64,000 nt of DNA from Anaerolineae bacterium (GTDB lineage Bacteria > Chloroflexota > Anaerolineae > Promineifilales > Promineifilaceae): contig JADLAX010000065.1 of NCBI GenBank assembly GCA_020848035.1, positions 186,001 through 250,000 of the forward strand, written 5' to 3'. Of the stretch, positions 17,004-23,703 are shown in pieces. The first letter of the stretch is position 1. Every line of letters starts with the position of its first letter. The notes under the pieces were generated by a model that made no database searches, was not told the DNA's origin, and worked only from the letters and a program-made list of their open reading frames with translations. Position numbers and translations under genes: made by a program.

Positions 17004-17273
17004 TTAACGACTCCTTCTTTCGGGCTGCCACTGGTGGACGGGCTCCAGGCGTGGCTGCCATTCGTCCATTGCCAGATCCGGCTCTTTGCCAGTTAACTTG
17101 TCGATGAGGTAATGCAGCCGCAGCATGAAAATCTCATCATAGTCGGTGACGCCGCAGACGTCGCACTGGTAGGCGGGTACGTTGGGAATGACCATGAGGT
17201 GCTCGTTGAGTGGGGTGTAGTAGGCTATTTTTGTGGGTTGGAATTTCCCAATTCGACAATGATGACAATCCAT
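17004..17273 (-). CDS. YgiT/MqsA-type zinc-finger protein
   Basis: 89 residues. Two CxxC pairs, CHHC at 3 to 6 and CDVC near 37 to 40, separated by a beta hairpin (YYTPLNEHLMVIPNVPAYQC), match the YgiT-type zinc finger of MqsA antitoxins. The tail is helical and basic with no clear HTH domain. No MqsR-like toxin is adjacent. The stop codon abuts the start of the BMC-T-like gene, so it is co-translated with shell genes. It could regulate the operon or be a structural add-on; neither can be decided here. Confidence 0.78.
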   Translation of the reverse strand: MDCHHCRIGKFQPTKIAYYTPLNEHLMVIPNVPAYQCDVCGVTDYDEIFMLRLHYLIDKLTGKEPDLAMDEWQPRLEPVHQWQPERRSR

Positions 17274-17370
17274 AGTTACTTTCCTACAAGATTTAGATGC
17301 GGTTTATGCCAATCTAAATAGGCTCTGTCACTCCCGCCCACGCGAGAATGACAACGAACGCTTCCATTTG

Positions 17371-18273
17371 CTAGTAGCCAGAGGGGGAAACGGCCGTTCC
17401 CACCCCCTCGCCACCTGCTTCCTTCACAATGCGCACGCCGGCGCTGGCACCTAAGCGGGTCGCCCCGGCGGCGATCATTGCCTGGGCATCGGCCAAATTG
17501 CGTACGCCGCCGGCCGCCTTTACGCCAATCTCTGGCCCGACCACCTTACGCATCAGGGCGACATCTTCTACCGTGGCCCCGCCAGGGCCAAAACCGGTGG
17601 AGGTTTTCACAAAATCGGCCCCGGCCAGCTTGGACAGGTGCGAGGCAATCACTTTTTCTTCGTCGGTCAGCAGAGCGGCCTCGATGATCACTTTGACCAG
17701 GGCGTTGCCCGCGTGAGCGGCCCGCACCACGGCACCAATGTCTTCCTTTACCGTCACATAATCCTTCGACTTCAGCGCCCCGACGTTGATCACCATGTCG
17801 ATCTCCGTCGCGCCGTCGCGGATGGCCTGCTGCGTTTCGTACGCCTTCACCGTGCCCGGCGTGGCCCCCAGCGGAAAACCCACCACGGTACACACCTTCA
17901 CCGGCGACCCTTTGAGCAGCTGCGCTGCCAGCTTCACCTGGGCCGGATTGATGCAGACGGAGGCAAATTCGTAGGTGCGCGCCTCGTAGCACAGCTGGGC
18001 AATCTGGTCCTGCGACGCATCGGGCTTAAGCAGGGTGTGGTCGATGTAGCGGGAAATACCGTTGTCTTGCGGCCGGATGCCCAGCGTGGCGGTCACGCGG
18101 CTGGCCCCGGCCTGCACCACTTTGTTTACCTTGTCGGCGCAGTTTTGCACGCAGGAGCCATCGGTGCAGTTGCAGCCAGAAGCGCCGCTGGTGGGCTGGG
18201 GCTGGTTCAGCCGCAGCAGCACCTCGCGGGTAATTTCTTCAATGATTCGTTCAACAGCTGCCTGGTTTTGCAT
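17371..18273 (-). CDS. deoC: deoxyribose-phosphate aldolase with encapsulation helix
   Basis: 300 residues from the ATG at 18273. The class I aldolase core, about 70 to 290, has YIDHTLLKPDA, ASVCINP, VVGFPLGATPG, EIDMVINVGALKS, the Schiff-base lysine Lys223 in FVKTSTGFGPGG, and Lys252 in VKAAGGVRN. It cleaves 2-deoxyribose-5-phosphate to acetaldehyde and glyceraldehyde-3-phosphate. The extra N-terminus has an amphipathic helix (QAAVERIIEEITREVLLRL), fitting an encapsulation peptide, then a Pro-rich linker and a cysteine cluster (Cys34, 36, 41, 45) not needed for aldolase chemistry. It lies between RpiB and the shell genes, so it is the probable signature enzyme of this microcompartment. Confidence 0.95.
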   Translation of the reverse strand: MQNQAAVERIIEEITREVLLRLNQPQPTSGASGCNCTDGSCVQNCADKVNKVVQAGASRVTATLGIRPQDNGISRYIDHTLLKPDASQDQIAQLCYEARTYEFASVCINPAQVKLAAQLLKGSPVKVCTVVGFPLGATPGTVKAYETQQAIRDGATEIDMVINVGALKSKDYVTVKEDIGAVVRAAHAGNALVKVIIEAALLTDEEKVIASHLSKLAGADFVKTSTGFGPGGATVEDVALMRKVVGPEIGVKAAGGVRNLADAQAMIAAGATRLGASAGVRIVKEAGGEGVGTAVSPSGY

Positions 18274-18281
18274 TGTTTTTG

Positions 18282-18352
18282 AGTTTGCGAGTCTGCAAGT
18301 TTGCGAGTTCGCCAGTGATTTTGACTCACAGACTCGCGTACTGGCAAACTCG
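18282..18352. repeat. TTTGCGAGT repeat between rpiB and deoC
   Basis: Units such as TTTGCGAGTCTGCAAGTTTG on the left face GACTCGCGTACTGGCAAACTCGC on the right in part, giving a hairpin in the 79-base gap between the two enzyme genes. Confidence 0.6.
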
Positions 18353-19075
18353 CTACTTTGTAAACCGCTTCTCAATCGCCATGATTTTGTCCACGCGGCG
18401 GGCGTGGCGATCGCCGCCGAAGTCGGTGGCCAGCCAGGTTTGCACAATTTGTTGGGCCAGATTGGGGCCGATGAGCCCGGCGCCCAGGGTGAGGACGTTG
18501 GCGTTGTTGTGTTCCCGGCTGTTAACGGCCGTTGCCTGGTCATAACACATCGCCGCACGTACGCCGGGGACTTTATTGGCTGCCATGCAGCTGCCAATAC
18601 CTGCCCCGTCGATGACAATGCCGCACCAGGCGCGCCCGGTGGCGACGAGCTGCGCCACCGCATAAGCGAAGTCTGGGTAGTCTACCGAATCCGTGCTGTG
18701 TGTGCCACAATCCACCACTTCATGGTCGGGGTGGGTGGTGGCCAGCATCTTTTTAAGTGCTTCCTTGAGGCTGTAGCCACCGTGGTCCGCCCCAATGGCG
18801 ATGGCCGGTTTGCCGGTGGTGGGGGCTGGCTGGCTGGCGTCGCCTTCTTCCAGGCGAATGTGCCGCTCCAGGGCCACCTGCCGGGCCAGCGGCGTGATGA
18901 GTGCGTTGGGCGGCACGGGGTAAGTTGAATTGGGTGGATGTTGTTGGATGTGATCGGCGGTGAGAAGCGGCCGTTTCCCCGAAGCATGCGCCAATGGGTG
19001 AGTTTTTGCCTCACCCATCACCCGGTTTATTACCTGGCGTACCAGCGCCTCAATCTCCTCTGGACGATAGCTCAT
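18353..19075 (-). CDS. rpiB: RpiB-family sugar-phosphate isomerase with N-terminal extension
   Basis: 240 residues from the ATG at 19075. Residues 91 to 235 are the LacAB/RpiB fold: AIGADHGGYSLKEAL, DCGTHSTDSVDYPDFAYAV, GIVIDGAGIGSCMAANK and SREHNNANVL. RpiB interconverts ribose-5- and ribulose-5-phosphate. The usual catalytic Cys of GIxxCGTGxG is Asp156 here, with a Cys at 163, so the specificity may differ. Residues 4 to 21 (PEEIEALVRQVINRVMGE) are an encapsulation-type helix. A linker with NALITPLARQVALERHI resembles segments in other BMC-associated proteins. Its start lies two bases after the signal-peptidase stop. Confidence 0.9.
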   Translation of the reverse strand: MSYRPEEIEALVRQVINRVMGEAKTHPLAHASGKRPLLTADHIQQHPPNSTYPVPPNALITPLARQVALERHIRLEEGDASQPAPTTGKPAIAIGADHGGYSLKEALKKMLATTHPDHEVVDCGTHSTDSVDYPDFAYAVAQLVATGRAWCGIVIDGAGIGSCMAANKVPGVRAAMCYDQATAVNSREHNNANVLTLGAGLIGPNLAQQIVQTWLATDFGGDRHARRVDKIMAIEKRFTK

Positions 19076-19077
19076 GA

Positions 19078-19668
19078 TCAGTTTTGTGAAAAAGCATAAT
19101 GCGGCACCATTTCCCAATCAGAAACAGGCCAGTAGACCACCACTGCTTTGCCAATAACATTTTCTTTGGGCAAAAAGCCCCAGGAATGTGAATCGCTGGA
19201 GCTGTTGCGATTGTCGCCCAGGACAAAAAATTCATCCTCAGGCACCGTCCAATCACCTGTGTAGGTGGGTTCGGCAGCAATGTATGGTTCAGTCAACAAG
19301 ACACCGTTCACCGTTACCTGCCGGTTTTGGATGGCGACATGATCACCAGGTACGCCGATGACCCGTTTGATTAAGTTTAGATCGCTGTTGGGATGCCGAA
19401 ACACAACAATATCGCCGTGCTCTGGCTCGCTGAGATAGTAGCTAAAGTTGTTGATCAGCAAATATTGGCCGTTTTCCAGCGTAGGGTTCATGCTGCTGCC
19501 GTCAATGCGGTAGCGGCCGACGAAGCTGTTTACCAACCAGAAAATGAAAAAAGTCAGGAGCAGCGTCTCGACAATTTCACGCACGACCAGCTCGGTAGGC
19601 TGTTTTCTTTCGTCAGCAGGCAGGTCTTGAACGGGGGTGTGGGGGGCATTGGACTCGGTTAGAGCCAT
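19078..19668 (-). CDS. lepB: signal peptidase I
   Basis: 196 residues: one N-terminal transmembrane segment (LLLTFFIFWLVNSFVG), then RIDGSSMNPTLENGQYLL with the nucleophile Ser59, the general-base Lys101 in NLIKRVIGVPGD, and the box VLGDNRNSSSDSHSWGFLP. It removes signal peptides from exported proteins at the outer face of the membrane. It is the first gene of the leftward run that leads into rpiB and the BMC genes, with a good promoter 75 bases upstream. The functional link to the compartment is not obvious; it may simply share the transcript. Confidence 0.95.
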   Translation of the reverse strand: MALTESNAPHTPVQDLPADERKQPTELVVREIVETLLLTFFIFWLVNSFVGRYRIDGSSMNPTLENGQYLLINNFSYYLSEPEHGDIVVFRHPNSDLNLIKRVIGVPGDHVAIQNRQVTVNGVLLTEPYIAAEPTYTGDWTVPEDEFFVLGDNRNSSSDSHSWGFLPKENVIGKAVVVYWPVSDWEMVPHYAFSQN

Positions 19669-19742
19669 GAAATGAGTTCTCCTGAAGATTCTAACAGATT
19701 CGAAAGGACCATTTTCGCGGCGATTATCTTCCGAATCAATGA

Positions 19743-19770
19743 ATTATAGTAGCGCAAAAAGGGCCGACAA
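19743..19770 (-). promoter_or_regulatory. putative sigma-70-type promoter for lepB and the BMC operon
   Basis: On the minus strand a TTGTCG -35 (19765-19770) and a consensus TATAAT -10 (19743-19748) are separated by 16 bases. Transcription would start near 19736, about 68 bases before the lepB start. Confidence 0.5.
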
Positions 19771-19923
19771 ACCACAACCCAAACTGCATCCACTTTTAAG
19801 CCCCATCAGGTGACCAGATTGAGGACGCCTGGGGTGTGCGTATCGTAGTAGAGAATGGTGGATTCGTAAAGTGTTTAGCCGATTTATTACGGAAATAATC
19901 ACGGAAGCGGCCGTGAAATTGGT

Positions 19924-19952
19924 TTGCATACCGTATCGGGGGCGGCTATACT
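19924..19952 (+). promoter_or_regulatory. putative promoter for tRNA-Lys
   Basis: TTGCAT (-35) and TATACT (-10) are separated by 17 bases. The tRNA begins 13 bases after the -10 box. Confidence 0.6.
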
Positions 19953-19965
19953 TACGGTCTGTTCA

Positions 19966-20038
19966 GGCTCCGTAGCTCAGCTGGCAGAGCAGGTGACTTT
20001 TAATCACTTGGTCACAGGTTCGAATCCTGTCGGAGTCA
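19966..20038 (+). tRNA. tRNA-Lys (anticodon TTT)
   Basis: Seventy-three bases fold as a full cloverleaf: acceptor GGCTCCG/CGGAGTC with one G-T pair, D stem GCTC/GAGC, anticodon stem GGTGA/TCACT with loop CTTTTAA (anticodon TTT), a 5-base variable loop, and T arm ACAGG-TTCGAAT-CCTGT, followed by discriminator A. The 3' CCA is not encoded. Confidence 0.97.
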
Positions 20039-20048
20039 TACAGGGGTA

Positions 20049-20086
20049 AGCCTCTACACCAACTGGTGTGGAGGCTTTTGTTTTTT
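20049..20086 (+). terminator. rho-independent terminator after tRNA-Lys
   Basis: A 12-base stem (AGCCTCTACACC / GGTGTGGAGGCT, one G-T pair) with loop AACT is followed by TTTGTTTTTT. Confidence 0.88.
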
Positions 20087-20114
20087 GTCTGGTATGATAG
20101 CAATCGCAACAAAG

Positions 20115-20196
20115 GTAACGTGTGAATCACGTAACCGTTCAACCCTATCTGGAGCAAAGGCAGCGCCCTCATGCGGGATGACCACTGAACGGTTAT
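20115..20196. repeat. nested inverted repeat upstream of the moeA fusion
   Basis: GTAACCGTTCA (20131-20141) is complementary to the later TGAACGGTTAT near 20185. The right half, with GCAGCGCCCTC and TGCGGGAT, is nearly repeated at 51329-51367. It is probably a mobile intergenic repeat carrying the moeA leader. Confidence 0.55.
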
Positions 20197-20228
20197 GCTC
20201 CTTTTGTTTTCAAGGAACAGACGAAAGA

Positions 20229-22385
20229 ATGAAGCGAAACGTTTATCTGGAAGATATTCCGCTTGATGAGGCGCAGGCGGCTTTTCAGGCGGCGCTGCAC
20301 GCGGCGGGTTGGTGGCAGCCGCTGGAGACGGAGGAGATTCCTTTGGCGCAGGCGAACGGCCGTATCACCTCCCATGCCGTCTGGGCCAAAATTTCCTCAC
20401 CCCACTACCACGCCAGCGCCATGGACGGCTACGCCCTGCGCGCCCAGGACAGCGAAGGCGCGACCGAAACCCAGGCCCTCCAGTTCACCCTCGTGGCCGA
20501 TTGGGACACCACACCCAACGAACTGCGCCCGATCCGCCCGGTGAACACGGGGCATCCGCTGCCGCCCTGGGCCAACGCCGTGGTGATGATTGAGCATACG
20601 CAGGCGGTGATGTTGGCAGACGGCCGTTCCGGTATCGAACTCCGCGCCAGCTTGCCGCCGTGGCAGCACGTGCGCCCCATGGGCGAAGACATGGTGGCCA
20701 CCGAGTTGGTGCTGCCCGCCAATCACAAACTGCGCCCGGTTGATCTGGGGGCGCTGGCCGGATCGGGCCATGCCACGGTGGGCGTGTACCGCCAGCCGCG
20801 TGTGGCCATCATCCCCACTGGCTCTGAGCTGGTTTCGGCGGAAAAGGTGGCCGAAAGCGGCGTCCTGCCGGGCGAAATTATCGAGTACAATAGCCTGGTG
20901 CTGGCGGCGCAGGTGGCCGAATGGGGCGGGCTGCCCACCCGCTGGCCCATTGTGCCGGACGATTTGGAGGCGATTCAAACGGCCGTTCGCCTGGCCGCGC
21001 AAAACCACGATCTTATCCTGCTCAACGCTGGCTCCTCGGCAGGCAGCGAAGATTACACCGCCCACGTAGTTCAGTCCCTGGGCCAGCTGCTGGTGCACGG
21101 CGTGGCGGTGCGGCCGGGGCATCCGGTTATTTTGGGCATGGTGGCAGATGACAAGGTGACAAGGGGACAAGGTGACAAGGAGACAAGGAGACAAGGTGAC
21201 AAGGTGACAAGTGAGCCGCTCACCCTTTCACCCGCTCACCCTTTCACCCCCTCACCTGGTCACCCGGTCACCCCCTCACCCGGTCACCTTGTCTCCCCCT
21301 CATCCCCTTCACCCCTTCACCCCTTCACCCCCATCATCGGCGTGCCCGGTTACCCCGTCAGTGCGGCGCTCACCGGCGAAATCTTCGTTGAACCGCTTTT
21401 GGCGCGGTGGCGGGGGCAACGGCCGTTCCAGCCGCAAACCATCCAGGCCACCCTGACCCGCAAAGTAAATTCGCCCACGGGGGATGATGATTTTGTGCGG
21501 GTGGCGGTGGGGGAGGTGAACGGCCGTTTTGTCACCACCCCCATCAGCCGGGGCGCGGGGGTTATCACCTCGCTGGTGCGGGCCGATGGCATTGTGCGCA
21601 TTCCCCGCTTCAGCGAAGGGGCGGATGCGGGCAGCGACGTGACCGTGCATCTTTACCGCGACGCGCGTGACCTGGCGCACACCATCCTGGCCATCGGCAG
21701 CCACGATCTGACGCTGGACCTCATTGCCCAATTTTTGGCGGAGCGCAGCGGGGCGCGGCTGGCCTCGGCCAACGTGGGCAGTTTGGGCGGATTGGTGGCC
21801 TTGCGGCGCGGCGAATGCCACCTGGCGGGCAGCCATCTGCTGGACCCGGAGACGGGCATCTACAACCAAAGCGCCGTACGCCGCTACCTGCCCGACGAGG
21901 ACGTGGTGCTGGTGACCCTGGTGGGGCGTGAGCAGGGCTGGCTGGTGCCTGCGGGCAATCCCAAAAAGATTGCGGGGTGGGAAGCGGCCGCTCGCGATGA
22001 CGTGCAGCTGGTGAACCGGCAGCGGGGGGCGGGCACGCGGGTGCTGCTAGATTACGAGCTGAGCAAGCTAGGCATTGCGCCAGAGCAGGTGCGCGGTTAC
22101 GGCCGTGAGGAGTACACCCATCTGGCGGTGGCGGCAGCGATTGTGTCTGGCACGGCCGATTTTGGTCTGGGCATCCAGGCGGCAGCGCGGGCGCTGAAGC
22201 TGGACTTTGTGCCGCTGGCCCACGAACAGTACGACCTGGTAATGACCCGCCAGACGTTTGAGAGCGACCGGCTACGGCCGTTGCTGGACCTGCTGCACGA
22301 TGATGGGTTTAAAACGGCCGTGTCCGCCATGCCCGGCTATGATGTGTCGGTGATGGGGAACGTGACTGAGATAAACGGCCGTTAA
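20229..22385 (+). CDS. moeA: molybdopterin molybdenumtransferase fused to a substrate-binding domain
   Basis: 718 residues from the ATG at 20229; AAGGAACAG lies before it. Residues 1 to about 400 are MoeA: SPHYHASAMDGYALRAQD, RPVNTGHPLPPWANAVVMIE, VDLGALAGSGHATVGVYRQP, VAIIPTGSELV and GVPGYPVSAALTGEIFVEPL. MoeA inserts molybdate into adenylated molybdopterin. Residues about 490 to 710 are a PBP-like domain (LTLDLIAQFLAERSGARLAS, LGGLVALRRGECHLAGSHLL, RGAGTRVLLDYELSKLGI, GTADFGLGIQAAARAL), a fusion known in other prokaryotes and suspected to sense molybdate or a ligand. The MoeA part is interrupted in frame by about 61 codons of tandem repeat DNA at 21149-21331. No other molybdenum genes are nearby. 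Confidence 0.9.
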   Translation: MKRNVYLEDIPLDEAQAAFQAALHAAGWWQPLETEEIPLAQANGRITSHAVWAKISSPHYHASAMDGYALRAQDSEGATETQALQFTLVADWDTTPNELRPIRPVNTGHPLPPWANAVVMIEHTQAVMLADGRSGIELRASLPPWQHVRPMGEDMVATELVLPANHKLRPVDLGALAGSGHATVGVYRQPRVAIIPTGSELVSAEKVAESGVLPGEIIEYNSLVLAAQVAEWGGLPTRWPIVPDDLEAIQTAVRLAAQNHDLILLNAGSSAGSEDYTAHVVQSLGQLLVHGVAVRPGHPVILGMVADDKVTRGQGDKETRRQGDKVTSEPLTLSPAHPFTPSPGHPVTPSPGHLVSPSSPSPLHPFTPIIGVPGYPVSAALTGEIFVEPLLARWRGQRPFQPQTIQATLTRKVNSPTGDDDFVRVAVGEVNGRFVTTPISRGAGVITSLVRADGIVRIPRFSEGADAGSDVTVHLYRDARDLAHTILAIGSHDLTLDLIAQFLAERSGARLASANVGSLGGLVALRRGECHLAGSHLLDPETGIYNQSAVRRYLPDEDVVLVTLVGREQGWLVPAGNPKKIAGWEAAARDDVQLVNRQRGAGTRVLLDYELSKLGIAPEQVRGYGREEYTHLAVAAAIVSGTADFGLGIQAAARALKLDFVPLAHEQYDLVMTRQTFESDRLRPLLDLLHDDGFKTAVSAMPGYDVSVMGNVTEINGR
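21149..21331. repeat. in-frame ACAAGGTG / CACCTTGT-type repeat tract inside moeA
   Basis: The left part is units of GACAAGGTGACAAGG. The right part is units of TCACCC and TCACCTTGTC, roughly complementary to the left, so the tract can form a long hairpin. It is 183 bases, 61 codons, and keeps the frame. The encoded segment is low-complexity, rich in Lys/Gly/Asp then Pro/His/Ser/Thr. Similar units lie at 22468-22514 and near 3242-3265. Confidence 0.8.
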
Positions 22386-22467
22386 GCCTCCCTGACAGCT
22401 TGCTATGCTCCAATAACCGCTGTTAAAAATGAGATAATCAAGACCTGAAGGGCCAAAACTTAAACAG

Positions 22468-22514
22468 ATCACCTTGTCACCTTGTCACCCGTTCACCCCT
22501 TCACCTTGTCACCA
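22468..22514. repeat. TCACCTTGTCACC repeat tract
   Basis: Tandem TCACCTTGTCACCTTGTCAC and TTCACC units sit in the leader of the PHP gene. This is the same family as the tract inside moeA. Confidence 0.65.
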
Positions 22515-22528
22515 ACAGGAGTTACCAA

Positions 22529-23464
22529 ATGACACTATCCTACGTTGCAGATTTACATAATCACACCACCGCCTCCGATGGCGAATACAGCCCCACCGAA
22601 CTGGTGCAGGCGGGCAAAGACCTGGGTCTGCAAGCCATTGGCGTGACCGACCACGACACGCTTAACGGCTTGGACGAAGCGCTGGCGGCTGGGGAAAAGC
22701 TGGGGATTTGTGTGGTGCCGGGGGTGGAGGTGTCTTTGCGGTTTAGACGGCCGTATTTCACCGGCACCCTCCACTACCTGCTCTACATCCCCTACGACCT
22801 GCTGCAAAACGATGACTTCCGCCAGATGGCTACCGACATTTTTAGCCAGGGGCGCGGCGGTGGCCTGGTGCGCGCCCGGGTCGAGGCGATCAATGCGGAA
22901 TTTGGGCCAAACGGCCGTCAACCGCTGCTCAAGCAAGCCCTGACGGCCGAGGAAATTGAAGCGCTGGCCGACAACGTCTCGCGCCGCCACTTTGCCGTGG
23001 CGCTGAAAGAAAATCATGGGCTGGACAAAGAGCAGGTGAACATGCTCATCGGCAACGACAGTCCGGCGTACGTGCCCTCCGGCATTGATCCGAAGCAGCT
23101 GACGCCGTTGTTAAAGCAATATCCCGAACTGGTGCGCATCTTTGCTCACCCGGCGGCGGGTTCCTTCCCTGGCCAGAGCCTGTATAACGAGGTGCTGCCG
23201 CCCATCGAAACGGTGGAAATCCTTATGCCGGAATTTTTGGATGAGGCGCTGCTGGGGCTGGATGGGCTGGAGGTGCAATATCCGGGTCATGCGCCCGAGC
23301 ACCGTGCCCTGATGGCGGCGTGGGCCAAAAAGTATGGCCTGATGACTGGTGGTGGCTCTGACTGCCACGACCGGGTAGATCGGCCGTTGGGCGTGGCGGG
23401 GGTATCGCAGGCGGAGCTAGATACGCTGCTGGCGCGGTTGCATCAGCCGGAAGCCAGTCGCTAA
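22529..23464 (+). CDS. PHP-domain phosphoesterase
   Basis: 311 residues. Metal-ligand motifs of the PHP superfamily are present: ADLHNHTTASDGEYSP at the start, GVTDHDTLNGLDEAL, VVPGVEVS, RIFAHPAAGSFPG and GGGSDCHDR near the end. Related stand-alone proteins hydrolyse small phosphodiesters or nucleotide monophosphates such as pAp or AMP. CAGGAG lies about 8 bases before the ATG. A strong terminator follows. Confidence 0.88.
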   Translation: MTLSYVADLHNHTTASDGEYSPTELVQAGKDLGLQAIGVTDHDTLNGLDEALAAGEKLGICVVPGVEVSLRFRRPYFTGTLHYLLYIPYDLLQNDDFRQMATDIFSQGRGGGLVRARVEAINAEFGPNGRQPLLKQALTAEEIEALADNVSRRHFAVALKENHGLDKEQVNMLIGNDSPAYVPSGIDPKQLTPLLKQYPELVRIFAHPAAGSFPGQSLYNEVLPPIETVEILMPEFLDEALLGLDGLEVQYPGHAPEHRALMAAWAKKYGLMTGGGSDCHDRVDRPLGVAGVSQAELDTLLARLHQPEASR

Positions 23465-23485
23465 TCCTATCAAGTCGTCACAACT

Positions 23486-23523
23486 AAAAAGACCCGTCCA
23501 GCACACTGGACGGGTCTTTTTTT
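23486..23523 (+). terminator. rho-independent terminator after the PHP gene
   Basis: GACCCGTCCAG pairs with CTGGACGGGTC across a CACA loop, flanked by an A-run and seven Ts. It can work in both directions. Confidence 0.9.
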
Positions 23524-23703
23524 ACGCAAAATTTATGTGAAACAGGACCAAATAGCTATGACCAACATGTGATATACGGTCCAGGAACTGCTTCCTACAA
23601 TAAAACTGAACGGCTTGGACAGCATTACCGATGCGCCTGCATGACCTTGTTGACAGTGAAACGGCCGTTTCCATTCATCCAAAAAGATTATAGGAAGGCA
23701 TTT

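Noticed and set aside
17004..17273. Toxin-antitoxin pair
   Set aside because: Only the MqsA-like zinc finger is present; neither neighbour resembles an MqsR toxin and there is no clear HTH domain.
21149..21331. Possible CRISPR array
   Set aside because: The units are short, uneven and contiguous with no spacers, and the two halves are complementary; it is a repeat tract inside moeA.
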